Origin: CAVQZC01 sp963718315
GTDB taxonomy: Bacteria > Actinomycetota > Thermoleophilia > Gaiellales > JAICJC01
DNA: 64,000 nucleotides
Direction of reading: 5' to 3'
Assembly: GCA_963718315.1 (NCBI GenBank)
Contig: CAVQZC010000013.1
Span: 682,001-746,000 of the forward strand
In this document: piece after piece, positions 35,092-43,241 of the stretch
How positions within the stretch are numbered: the first letter of the stretch is position 1
Layout of the letters: each line of letters starts with the position of its first letter
The notes under the pieces: model-generated
What the model saw: the letters and a program-made list of their open reading frames with translations, nothing else
Database searches by the model: none
Told to the model about the DNA's origin: nothing
Position numbers and translations under genes: made by a program

Positions 35092-36068
35092 ATCTCGACT
35101 CCCTGGCCGGATCGCGACCGGCGCACGATCAGCGACGCGAAGATGTTGACGACCAGCGTCAGGACGAACAGCACCAGGCCGGACGCCATCAGCGCCTGCA
35201 GCGAGCCGTCGGCCGGGCTGGCGTCCCCGAACCGGTTCACGATGTTGGCGCCGATCGTGGTGCCGCCGGTCTGGAGCATGTGCAGCGAGATCGCAAACGA
35301 GGAGCCGAAGACCAGGGCCACGGAGATCGACTCGCCCATGGCGCGGCCGAGCGCGAGCATCGAGCCGCCGACGATGCCGCCGCGGCCGAAGGGAAGGACG
35401 ACGGTGCGGATCATCCGCCACCGGCTCCCGCCCAGCGCCAGCGCAGCCTCCTTCTCGCCCGGCGGCGTCTGCGCGAAGACCTCACGCATGACGGAGGTCG
35501 CCGTCGGCAGCAGCATCAGGCCGACGAGCACGCCGGCGAGGAACGGAGACAGGCCGAAGTAGGGGCCGGAGGTCGAGAAGATCGGGATGAAGCCGAAGTG
35601 CGAGGTCAGCCACGCGGAAAGATTCATGACGTGGGGCTGCAGCACGAAGAAGCCCCAGATGCCGTAGATCAGGCTGGGGATTGCTGCCAGCAGGTCGACC
35701 ACGGTCGTGAGCGGGCCGCGCGCCCGAGGCGACGCGTACTCGGTCAGGAACAGCGCGGCCAGGAGAGCGATCGGCACCGCCAGCACCAGCGCGATCACCG
35801 AGATCTCGACGGTGCCATAGAGCAGTGCGCCCACGCCGGCATGGCCGCCGGCGGGGTTCCAGACGGTGGTCGTGAAGAACGACAGACCGTACTGGCGGAA
35901 GGTCGACGCCGACCGCAGGAAGAGGAAGAGCCCGATCATGAACAGCACGACCAGCGTCATCAGACCGCCGGCCGTGGCGACCGTCCGGTACACCTTGTCT
36001 GCGCGCGTGCGCTCGGGGCGCACGGGGCGGGGTGCATCGGGCATCGCCGGGGCTGCTGCGACTGTCAT
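35088..36068 (-). CDS. pstC: Phosphate ABC transporter permease PstC
   Basis: 326 aa, six membrane segments. The EAA loop reads EKEAALALGGSRWRMIRTVVLP, and the region LTEYASPRARGPLTTVVDLLAAIPSLIYG is characteristic of PstC. It pairs with PstA to form the channel. The ATG lies about 50 nt after the frameshifted first PstS-like gene. Confidence 0.95.
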   Translation of the reverse strand: MTVAAAPAMPDAPRPVRPERTRADKVYRTVATAGGLMTLVVLFMIGLFLFLRSASTFRQYGLSFFTTTVWNPAGGHAGVGALLYGTVEISVIALVLAVPIALLAALFLTEYASPRARGPLTTVVDLLAAIPSLIYGIWGFFVLQPHVMNLSAWLTSHFGFIPIFSTSGPYFGLSPFLAGVLVGLMLLPTATSVMREVFAQTPPGEKEAALALGGSRWRMIRTVVLPFGRGGIVGGSMLALGRAMGESISVALVFGSSFAISLHMLQTGGTTIGANIVNRFGDASPADGSLQALMASGLVLFVLTLVVNIFASLIVRRSRSGQGVEI

Positions 36069-36116
36069 CGGGTTCTCGTCCTCTTCCTGCGGTACGGGTC
36101 AGTTACCGGCGACCGA

Positions 36117-37324
36117 TCAGGTCTTGGCCAGCCGGCAGTAGTTGGTGATGGTGGTTCCGCCGCCGGTGGCGCCGAGGGGGAGCGGCACGAACCCGAACTG
36201 GGTGATCGTGTTGGCGATCTCGGTGCGGTAGTTGGTTCCGGTGATCGGGTCGACGGCTTTGTGGCTGCTGGAGGTCTTGCAGATCCAGCCGTTGAAGCCG
36301 ATGTAGCGGACGGTTGCGGTTGCGGCCTTGGGGGCGGTGCCGCACTTGTTGCTCTTGGTGGGGTCGCCTGCCGCAGTAGACGTTGTAGAGGAAGCGTGAG
36401 TAGACGAACGACCCGTTCTGGATGTTGGTCGGGGTGGGTGCGACGCCGTCGACGTCGCCGATTGCCGAGCCGCCCGGGCTGGCCTTGTAGCGCTCGTTCC
36501 AGGAACCGACCGATACCGGCACGATCGCGTCGGCCTGGCTGGCCGCTGGGATCTCGCTGTTGTCGGTCTGATCGACCAGGGTGGCGCCACAGGACGAGCT
36601 GCTGCCGCCCAGGAACAGGTCCCAGGCCTTGCGCGTCCCGTACTGGGGCAGCACCGTGAAGATCTTGATCGGGGCGTTGTTGCCGCCGACCTGATTCCAG
36701 TTGGTGATCGTGCAGTTGACGAAGATGCCCTGCAGCTGGGCCTGGGTCAGGCACAGATCGGTCGACCCAGAACAGGCACCGGACTGGTTGTCACCCGCGT
36801 GGAAGTCCGAGCCCGAAGCACCGGGGAACGTCTCAAACGTCAACGCATCCCGCGCAAACGCCACATAATCCAGCCCCGTGCAGACGGTCGCCGACGGCGC
36901 CGAGGTCTGCCGCACGTAGCTGATCTTGGCAACATTGGCCAGAGCCCTGCTCACACAGCTGGGTGACGCCGGCACTGCCACCAATCGGATACGACTCGCT
37001 GATCCGATCGTGATAGCGATCCTCAGTCGTCGGATCACCCGCCTGCGGAATACACCCATTATCCAGCGGCTGCGTCCCCGACGGCGCGATCGTCGTACAC
37101 CCAGGACTCTCGTCATACAACAGGTCAAGCGCCGAACTGACGTGGAACATCACATCAGAACCGCCACCCAACACCGCAGTCGGCTTCGACGACGACGCAC
37201 TCGCCGACGACACCACCAGGCCCGCCAACACACCCACCAGGACGGTGGCCGTGAGCCACACCCTGACGCGGGAGCGTCCACGGTCACGCGGAGCGGTAAA
37301 CACCTTCAACACATCCCCCTTCAC
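36117..37324 (-). pseudogene. PstS-like phosphate-binding protein, two frameshifts
   Basis: First gene of the pst operon. It starts at GTG 37324 (a TTG at 37312 or GTG at 37306 is also possible) and gives a signal peptide (WLTATVLVGVLAGLVVSSASA) and GGGSDVMFHVSSALDLLY, a variant of the PstS GAGS motif. The frame breaks near 36942 and continues with NVAKISYVRQTSAPSATVC, then CTITNWNQVGGNNAPIKIF. It breaks near 36370 and continues with GDPTKSNKCG to the stop. The joined product is about 400 aa, Cys-rich, with no C-terminal anchor. It is a divergent PstS subfamily seen in actinobacteria. Each break costs a single base. Confidence 0.75.
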
Positions 37325-37339
37325 TTGGGTCCGTCATTG

Positions 37340-37356
37340 CCCATCATTTCAATGGG
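37340..37356. promoter_or_regulatory. Inverted repeat in the pst leader
   Basis: CCCAT and ATGGG flank 7 nt just downstream of the pst -10 box, with a third CCCAT copy close by on the minus strand. It could be an operator or an mRNA hairpin. Confidence 0.3.
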
Positions 37357-37366
37357 ATAGATGGGA

Positions 37367-37395
37367 AATGTACGGTCCCTTCCGACCCTCGTCAA
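37367..37395 (-). promoter_or_regulatory. Promoter of the pst/surface operon
   Basis: On the minus strand TTGACG (37395-37390) and TACATT (37372-37367) are separated by 17 nt, about 43 nt before the GTG at 37324. Between here and the XRE gene lie GGTGAA (37489-37494) and TTCACC (37534-37539), similar in sequence to PhoP half-sites (TTCACC) of actinobacteria. That link is tentative. Confidence 0.55.
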
Positions 37396-37558
37396 CTGCC
37401 AACCGTCGTACCAACACCAAGCTCCGTCGAAATACCGAGAAACGGGACAACTGCGCTGGAAACAGGTACATCGCCGGCACTGATAGTTGGTGAAAACACA
37501 ACCCCTCGGCAGGTTTCTGCCGGTGACACGTTATTCACCACTATTTCCACCTTCTCAG

Positions 37559-37586
37559 TTGACAAAGTAGGAATAAACGATAAGCT
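37559..37586 (+). promoter_or_regulatory. Leaderless promoter of the XRE gene
   Basis: A perfect -35 (TTGACA, 37559-37564), 16 nt, then TAAGCT (37581-37586). Transcription would start at about 37593, which is the A of the ATG, so the mRNA should be leaderless. Confidence 0.55.
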
Positions 37587-37592
37587 CGGAAT

Positions 37593-37922
37593 ATGCAAGC
37601 CCATCCTGCACGCAACGGCGAGATGCATCGTGGCCAGGTAGGTCGTAACCTTCGCCACCTGATTGGAATGCACGACCTCCGTCAGGGAGATCTCGCACGT
37701 TTCATAGGACTTTCACCAACCGGACTGGCGAATATCCTCAGTGGACGCCACGAGCCCACGCTGCGCACCGCAGGACGTGCAGCCTCTGCATTCGGGATCA
37801 CGATCGAGGAGCTGTGCGGCGACCGCAACCGGTGCCTGCGCGCAGCGGTGGCGGCCTTCGACACCGCGCCGATCCGCAACGCCGGGTCCGCCCCCGTAGC
37901 CGCCGTCGCCGCTCAGGCGTAG
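37593..37922 (+). CDS. Small XRE-family DNA-binding protein
   Basis: 109 aa. A helix-turn-helix lies at about 18-72 (VGRNLRHLIGMHDLRQGDLA, then GLSPTGLANILSGRHEPTLRT), in the style of the Cro/CI family; the tail is Ala-rich. It is divergent from the pst operon and shares its AT-rich control region, so it may regulate pst or itself. The ATG at 37593 fits the predicted transcript start; Met11 is an alternative. Confidence 0.75.
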   Translation: MQAHPARNGEMHRGQVGRNLRHLIGMHDLRQGDLARFIGLSPTGLANILSGRHEPTLRTAGRAASAFGITIEELCGDRNRCLRAAVAAFDTAPIRNAGSAPVAAVAAQA

Positions 37923-37927
37923 CCGCC

Positions 37928-38908
37928 TCAGGCGTGCGGTTCAGTGCCTGCGACAGGCGTGCGGCGTCCGTCGCTGACCGCCACCGCCACCGCGACGACG
38001 ATCACCGCCGCGGCGACGATCGTCCCCGCGCTCACCGGCTCTGATGCGATCGCCCAGCCCAGGAACACCGCCACCACCGGGTTCACGAACGCATAGGTCG
38101 CCACGCGCGCGGGTGGCACCCGGCGCAGGAGCCACACATAGGCGCCGAAGGTGCATACCGTTCCGAAGATGACCAGGTAGGCGAGGCCGCCGAGGGACCT
38201 GGCGGACACGGCGCCGGGATCGAAGCTGGTTGCCTCACCGGACACCAGCGAGATGAGGCAGAGGACGACGCCACCCGCAAGCAGGGCCGCGGCGGCGGCC
38301 ACGAGCGGTGAGGCCGGCTGAGCGAGATGGGCGGTGGACACCGTCCCTGCCGCCCACGAGAAGGCGGTGAACAGCAGCAGCAGCGCCCAGCCGAGGTGCA
38401 GCCCTCCCGCCTCGCCCTGGGAGGCGACCAGCATGGCCACGCCGGCGAAACCGGCAAGGAGGGCGATCGTCGCCCGCGGAGTGGGGCGCGTGGCGCTGCC
38501 TGCCGACCAGGCGAGCAAGGGGACGAACAGCGGGATCGTCGCCAGGCAGAGCGCCGCCATCCCGGACGCGACATGCTGCTCGATCACCGCCAGCAGGCCG
38601 TGGCAGCAGACGAACAGCATCAGCCCGATGACGAGCGACGCCAGCCACTGACGCGCATCTGGCAGCCGCGCGCGTGGGTCGCGGGCAAAGGCGATGGCCA
38701 GCAGGATGCCTCCGCCGAGCAGGCAGCGGACGCCCATCATCACGAGCGGCGGGATCGTCTCCACCGCGTAGCGGATCGCCAGGAAGGTCGAGCCCCAGAC
38801 CAGGTACAGCGCGGCGAACGCGACCAGCACGGACAGCTTGACGCCGGCGACCTCCCTGCCCCGGAAGCCCGCCGCGGACGCAGCGCTGCTGACGTCTTCG
38901 ACGCCCAT
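37928..38908 (-). CDS. EamA/DMT-family exporter (YedA-like)
   Basis: 326 aa with ten membrane segments in two EamA repeats. VWGSTFLAIRYAVETIPPLVMMGVR is cut here to its key parts: WGS, then the R-x-A and P-P residues typical of YedA/RhaT proteins. Such carriers export amino acids or other metabolites. It is a single gene, 5 nt from the convergent XRE gene. The ATG at 38908 is chosen over the longer frame, which reads backward through unrelated sequence. Confidence 0.87.
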   Translation of the reverse strand: MGVEDVSSAASAAGFRGREVAGVKLSVLVAFAALYLVWGSTFLAIRYAVETIPPLVMMGVRCLLGGGILLAIAFARDPRARLPDARQWLASLVIGLMLFVCCHGLLAVIEQHVASGMAALCLATIPLFVPLLAWSAGSATRPTPRATIALLAGFAGVAMLVASQGEAGGLHLGWALLLLFTAFSWAAGTVSTAHLAQPASPLVAAAAALLAGGVVLCLISLVSGEATSFDPGAVSARSLGGLAYLVIFGTVCTFGAYVWLLRRVPPARVATYAFVNPVVAVFLGWAIASEPVSAGTIVAAAVIVVAVAVAVSDGRRTPVAGTEPHA

Positions 38909-39027
38909 CGTCCGCAGGGTAGACGTCCCTATGGCAGCGGCTGCCAACCCAGCTCGGAGGGCCGGCCGTCGACGATGGCAAGCTGCTGGAACTGCCAGCT
39001 GCCGCCGTCCATCGGCTCGATAGTAGA

Positions 39028-39069
39028 GCGTCCCTGGCCGGCCGGTCAGCGCCGGCCAGCCAGGGACGC
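39028..39069 (-). terminator. Hairpin terminator after the 39079-40248 gene
   Basis: Outer stem GCGTCCCTGGC / GCCAGGGACGC is a perfect 11 bp and continues inward by 7 bp with one mismatch. It begins 10 nt past the stop codon. The remaining gap to 38908 shows nothing else. Confidence 0.65.
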
Positions 39070-39078
39070 GAGGTCCCG

Positions 39079-40248
39079 CTACTTGATCAGTGTCGGACAG
39101 AACGTCGACTGGGAGCCGAATGGCCCGGGGCACTCCGGCGCGGTCGCAAACTGCTCCGCCTCGCCGTAGTTCTTCGAGGTGTCCGGATAGTCGATGCCGT
39201 AGCGGAAGGTGCCGTTGGAGCCCTTCGTGTACCACGGGTAGATGCAGTAGGGGGCACCGTAGATCTTGCAGGTCTGCGTCACCTCTGCCGACCCGCCGAG
39301 GTCGTTGACCACCGCCCACTGCTTCGCCTTCGAGCCGTCGCTGAACGTCACCGACCGGATCTGGATCGGCGCGAACTTCTTCCACGAGTCGGCGTTGTAT
39401 GACAGGCAGTCGGTCTGCCCGGGCACGCAGTAATGGGCGGGCCGCGGCTGGGCGAAGTTCGAGGTGTGCCCGATCTCCCACACGAATGCGGCGGGAGCGT
39501 CGTAGACCAGCCCCCACGCCAGCGAGTTGCCGAGCTCCTGCTTGTTGAACACGGGCATCATCGGCCCGGACGCCGAGCTGTTGAGCACGATCGTGCCGGA
39601 GGTGTGCCGCTTCTGGTCGCTGACCGTGACGTGCCAGCCGTCTCGCTGGGGCGTCACGTAGAAGTGGACGTGGATCAGGTCGCCCGCCTTCATGATCAGC
39701 GGGCCTCCGTTGACGCTGTCGCTCAGCATCGAGTTGAACGCGGCCGGCTCCGTGTTGCCGACCACCGACCACACCGGCGAGCAGGCCGTGTAGGTGTTCT
39801 TGGAAGGTGTGACGACGTAGCCACCGCCCTTCGTGCACCTGCTGACCTTGGCGTCCGGGTAGAACTGAAGCTCGAGGAACGCCTCGCCGAACAGGCTCTG
39901 GGGGTCGGTCACCGGACCGCCGAACCAGAACGTCGGGCCGACGTCGGCAACCGCCCCGGTCCTGTCGGTCGGCAGCGTCACGTTCCAGGTCAGGTTCCGG
40001 GCCGAGCCGCCCAGGCTGGACAGCGGGTCGATCTCGGGCTCGTCATGCCCGGTGCAGCCCTTCGTGTAGTAGATCTCTTTCTCCTCGTCGCTGTAGGGCC
40101 GTCGCGAGAGGCACCCCTTGAACGTCCCGCTGACGGTCGTCGCAGCAGCCGCCCGGCCGCTCGACCGGCTCGCACCCGCCGCCGTGGGCAGCACCATGCA
40201 CACGGCAACCGCCGCCACCAATACAGCTATCCATCTCCTACCCGCCAC
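39079..40248 (-). CDS. Secreted protein of unknown function, member 2 of a paralogous pair
   Basis: 389 aa from the GTG at 40248, which has AAGGGG just upstream; this start gives a clean signal peptide (WIAVLVAAVAVCMVLPTAAGA). The mature protein shares ordered blocks with the 20054-21727 product: TGHDEPEIDPLSS and NLTWNVTLP, AFLELQFYPDA, a GDLIHVHF strand and a W-EIGHT segment. Cysteines are frequent. It lacks the extra C-terminal region of member 1. Neither has a membrane anchor. It is divergent from tdh across 126 nt in which I see only ribosome-binding sites. Confidence 0.75.
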   Translation of the reverse strand: MAGRRWIAVLVAAVAVCMVLPTAAGASRSSGRAAAATTVSGTFKGCLSRRPYSDEEKEIYYTKGCTGHDEPEIDPLSSLGGSARNLTWNVTLPTDRTGAVADVGPTFWFGGPVTDPQSLFGEAFLELQFYPDAKVSRCTKGGGYVVTPSKNTYTACSPVWSVVGNTEPAAFNSMLSDSVNGGPLIMKAGDLIHVHFYVTPQRDGWHVTVSDQKRHTSGTIVLNSSASGPMMPVFNKQELGNSLAWGLVYDAPAAFVWEIGHTSNFAQPRPAHYCVPGQTDCLSYNADSWKKFAPIQIRSVTFSDGSKAKQWAVVNDLGGSAEVTQTCKIYGAPYCIYPWYTKGSNGTFRYGIDYPDTSKNYGEAEQFATAPECPGPFGSQSTFCPTLIK

Positions 40249-40374
40249 GCCAGCCCCCTTACCGAGAAAAGTTTGCAAAAGCCTCTCACAACACGCGCGA
40301 AAAGGCACGCCCCGCCGCCATCACGCCATCATCACTCCATCATCTAGGCTGCTCCTCGCGAAAGGAGAGTCATC

Positions 40375-41514
40375 GTGCAGACGATGTGGGCCGTGCGGAA
40401 GTTGGCGGCCGAACCGGGACTCGTGGTCGATCAGGTACCGGTGCCCCGGCCGGGAGAGGACGAGGTGCTGGTGCGCGTCGAGGCCGCATCGATCTGCGGC
40501 ACCGACCTCCACATCTCCAGCTGGGACGAGTGGTCGCAGCACCGGATCCACCCTCCGCTGACGCTGGGACACGAGTTCGCCGGCACCGTGGTCGAGGTCG
40601 GCCGGGCGGTGCGGCACGTGGAGGAGGGCTGGTACGTCTCGGCCGAGAGCCATGTCACCTGCGGCATGTGCTTCCAGTGCCGGACCGGGCACGCGCACAT
40701 GTGCGAGCGCACGAAGATCCTGGGAGTCGATCGCGACGGCGCCTTCGCCGAGTACGTCGCCGTGCCGGAGTCGGTGATCTGGCAGAACGACCGCCACCTG
40801 CTGCCTCCCCGCATCGCCACCCTCCAGGAGCCCTTCGGCAACGCCGTGTTCGCGACCGGTGAGCAGGAGCTGACCGGGCGCTCCGTCGGCATCTTCGGCT
40901 GCGGGCCGATCGGCCTGTTCTCGATCGCCATCGCCCGGGCCGCCGGCGCCGCCGGTGTGTGGGCTGCCGACCGGACGCCGTTCAGACTGGGGCTGGCGAC
41001 CCGGATGGGCGCGACCGCGACGGTCGACGTGTCGGCCACGGAGGACACGGCCGCCTGGTTCCGCGACCAGAACGAGGGCTACGGACTGGACGTGGTGTTC
41101 GAGATGTCGGGCTCGTCGCAGGCGATCAACGACGCGTTCCAGGTGGTGCGGAACGGCGGCCGGGTGGTGCTGTTCGGGATCCCGTCGCGACCGGTCGAGA
41201 TCGACGTCGCCGAGGCCCTGATCTTCAAGAACCTCTCGGTGCTGGCGCTGAACGGGCGCAAGGTCTTCGACACCTGGTACAAGACGCGCTGGATGCTGGA
41301 GCGTGGGGTGGTCGATCTCTCGCCCCTCGTCACCGACGAGCTGGAAGGGCTGGACGGGATCAACGACGCGCTGGCGCAGCTGCAGGCGGGCGAGGCGTGC
41401 AAGATCGTCGTCTACCCGAACGGCAGGCCCGACCCTCCGACCCAGCCGCGCAAGCGGCAGGCGACGGCGGGCGAACGCCGACGCCAGCGCGAGCCGAACT
41501 GGGCGCACAGGTGA
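40375..41514 (+). CDS. tdh: L-threonine 3-dehydrogenase
   Basis: 379 aa, GTG start after AAGGAGAG. Catalytic zinc ligands Cys41, His66 and Glu67 and structural zinc cysteines 96, 99, 102 and 110 sit exactly three residues later than in the E. coli enzyme. The NAD fold is GIFGCGPIGLFSIAIARAAG cut at its GxGxxG core. It oxidises threonine to 2-amino-3-ketobutyrate, which the next gene product cleaves. A basic C-terminal tail of about 25 residues (QPRKRQATAGERRRQ) is unusual. GTGA overlap with kbl. Confidence 0.93.
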   Translation: MQTMWAVRKLAAEPGLVVDQVPVPRPGEDEVLVRVEAASICGTDLHISSWDEWSQHRIHPPLTLGHEFAGTVVEVGRAVRHVEEGWYVSAESHVTCGMCFQCRTGHAHMCERTKILGVDRDGAFAEYVAVPESVIWQNDRHLLPPRIATLQEPFGNAVFATGEQELTGRSVGIFGCGPIGLFSIAIARAAGAAGVWAADRTPFRLGLATRMGATATVDVSATEDTAAWFRDQNEGYGLDVVFEMSGSSQAINDAFQVVRNGGRVVLFGIPSRPVEIDVAEALIFKNLSVLALNGRKVFDTWYKTRWMLERGVVDLSPLVTDELEGLDGINDALAQLQAGEACKIVVYPNGRPDPPTQPRKRQATAGERRRQREPNWAHR

Positions 41515-42710
41515 GCGGCGGCCTCGACGCCGACCTGCAGTCGGAGCTGGACGAGCTTCGCGCGGCGGGCACCTACAAGGAGTTCCTGACGCTGACCTCG
41601 CCGCAGGATGCGGTGGTCGAGATGGACGGTCGGGGCGAGGTGATCGTGCTGTCGTCGAACAACTACCTCGGGCTGGCGGCGGATCCCGACGTCGTCTCGG
41701 CCGGGATGGACGGGCTGCGCCGCTACGGCGCGGGCACCGGCTCGGTGCGATTCATCTGCGGCACCTTCCAGCCGCACCACGACCTGGAGCGGGCACTGGC
41801 CGACTTCCTGGGCACCGAGGCGGCGCTCAGCTACGTCTCGTGCTGGAACGCCAACGAGGCGCTGATCCCCTCGCTCACCGACGAGCGGACGGTGATCCTG
41901 TCGGACGCCCTCAACCACGCCTCGATCATCGACTCCATCCGGCTGTCGCGGCCGGCCAGGAAGGTCATCTACTCCCACTCCGACATGGCCGAGCTGCGGG
42001 AGGGGCTGGCCGGCTGCGAGCCGGGCCAGCGCAAGCTGATCATCACCGACGGCGTGTTCAGCATGGAGGGCGACCTCGCCCGGCTGCCCGACATCGTCCG
42101 CCTGGCTCGGGAGTACGACGGCGTTGTCATCGTGGACGACTCGCACGGCACCGGCGTGATGGGCGCCACCGGGCGCGGCATCCACGAGCACTTCGACCTG
42201 ATGGGCGAGATCGACATCCTCACCGGCACGCTCGGCAAGGCGCTGGGCGGGGCGGCCGGTGGCTACGTCGCCGCCAGCGCCGCGGTGTGCGACATCCTCT
42301 CCCAGCGCTCGCGGCCGCAGCTCTTCTCCAACGCGCTCCCGCCCACGGTGGCGTGCAGCGCCCTACGGGCGGTCGAGCGGCTGCGCGAGAACCCCGAGAT
42401 GGTCGACCGTCTGCGGTCGAACACCGCCTACTTCAGGCAGCGGATCACGGACGCCGGCTTCAACCCGCTGCCCGGCGAAGGCGCGATCGTGCCGATCGTC
42501 GTCGGCGAGACCGCGTTTGCGATCCGCCTGTCACACGCCCTGCTCGACCAGGGCGTGTTCGTGACCGGCTTCGGCTTCCCGGTCGTTCCCGAGGGCACGG
42601 CCCGCATCCGCGTCCAGATGTCCGCCGCCCTCACCGAGCAGCACATCGACCGCGCGGTGGATGCGTTCATCACCGTCGGCCGGGCAGAAGGCATCCTGGT
42701 CGCTCGCTGA
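41511..42710 (+). CDS. kbl: 2-amino-3-ketobutyrate CoA ligase (glycine C-acetyltransferase)
   Basis: 399 aa. PLP Lys243 in GTLGKALGG, Asp and His in VDDSHGTGVMG, and SSNNYLGLA near residue 48 define an alpha-oxoamine synthase; the length and the Lys position match E. coli Kbl. It converts aminoketobutyrate plus CoA to glycine and acetyl-CoA. Translation is coupled to tdh by a 4-nt overlap. Confidence 0.94.
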   Translation: MSGGLDADLQSELDELRAAGTYKEFLTLTSPQDAVVEMDGRGEVIVLSSNNYLGLAADPDVVSAGMDGLRRYGAGTGSVRFICGTFQPHHDLERALADFLGTEAALSYVSCWNANEALIPSLTDERTVILSDALNHASIIDSIRLSRPARKVIYSHSDMAELREGLAGCEPGQRKLIITDGVFSMEGDLARLPDIVRLAREYDGVVIVDDSHGTGVMGATGRGIHEHFDLMGEIDILTGTLGKALGGAAGGYVAASAAVCDILSQRSRPQLFSNALPPTVACSALRAVERLRENPEMVDRLRSNTAYFRQRITDAGFNPLPGEGAIVPIVVGETAFAIRLSHALLDQGVFVTGFGFPVVPEGTARIRVQMSAALTEQHIDRAVDAFITVGRAEGILVAR

Positions 42711-42758
42711 CCGAGCTCGCAAGCTGCCACCTGGCAACTCCACGACCGCACACCCGCT

Positions 42759-42775
42759 CCCGTCAGGGTGACGGG
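42759..42775 (+). terminator. Small hairpin after kbl
   Basis: CCCGTCA and TGACGGG form a perfect 7-bp stem with a GGG loop, 48 nt past the kbl stop, followed by TTCTCCC. Confidence 0.45.
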
Positions 42776-42829
42776 TTCTCCCCCGCCCGGCGGATGCCGT
42801 GGATACCTCATTCCGTCGATAGTGACTCC

Positions 42830-43222
42830 ATGGACAACCACGTCCTCGAGTATCCCTACTGCCCGCTGCGCTCGCGCGCCCAGCGCCTGGCGACGCACGT
42901 GCGCCCGCTGCGGCCGATCGCAGGATGGCTGTGGCCTGCCGCTCGCCGCGCGGACACCGTGCGGCTGAATGCAGACGGGCTATCCGCGCGCAGCCTCGCC
43001 GGCGAGACCCAGATGGCATGGTCGGAGGTCGCGGCGGTGCGGCGCGCCCGCACGACCTGGGGACGGATGACGATGCACGTGGTGGCCCGCGACGGCCGTC
43101 AGATCGAGGTGGCCGAGACGCTGCCCGGCTTCGCCGAGCTGGTACGCGTCGTCCACCAGTCGACCGGGCTCGGCCAGGTCGTCCCGCTGCGGCCGCACCA
43201 GTCGCTGCGCCGCGCCGCCTGA
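42830..43222 (+). CDS. Small protein with PH-like domain
   Basis: 130 aa. The N-terminal 40 residues are basic and Pro/Arg-rich. From about 45 the text VRLNADGLSARSLAG, QMAWSEVAAVRRAR and DGRQIEVAETLPGFAELV has the strand pattern of bacterial PH domains. No membrane segment is convincing. No strong ribosome-binding site precedes the ATG. Convergent with the helicase gene 19 nt away. Function unknown. Confidence 0.6.
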   Translation: MDNHVLEYPYCPLRSRAQRLATHVRPLRPIAGWLWPAARRADTVRLNADGLSARSLAGETQMAWSEVAAVRRARTTWGRMTMHVVARDGRQIEVAETLPGFAELVRVVHQSTGLGQVVPLRPHQSLRRAA

Positions 43223-43241
43223 CGCGCAACCGCTCTAACAG

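Noticed and set aside
36900..37320. CRISPR-like or tandem-repeat array in the plus-strand Arg-rich text
   Set aside because: No repeated unit with regular spacing; the plus-strand text is the shadow of the PstS-like gene.
42531..43229. 232-aa minus-strand frame
   Set aside because: Low-complexity Arg/Ala/Pro text opposite kbl and the PH-like gene.
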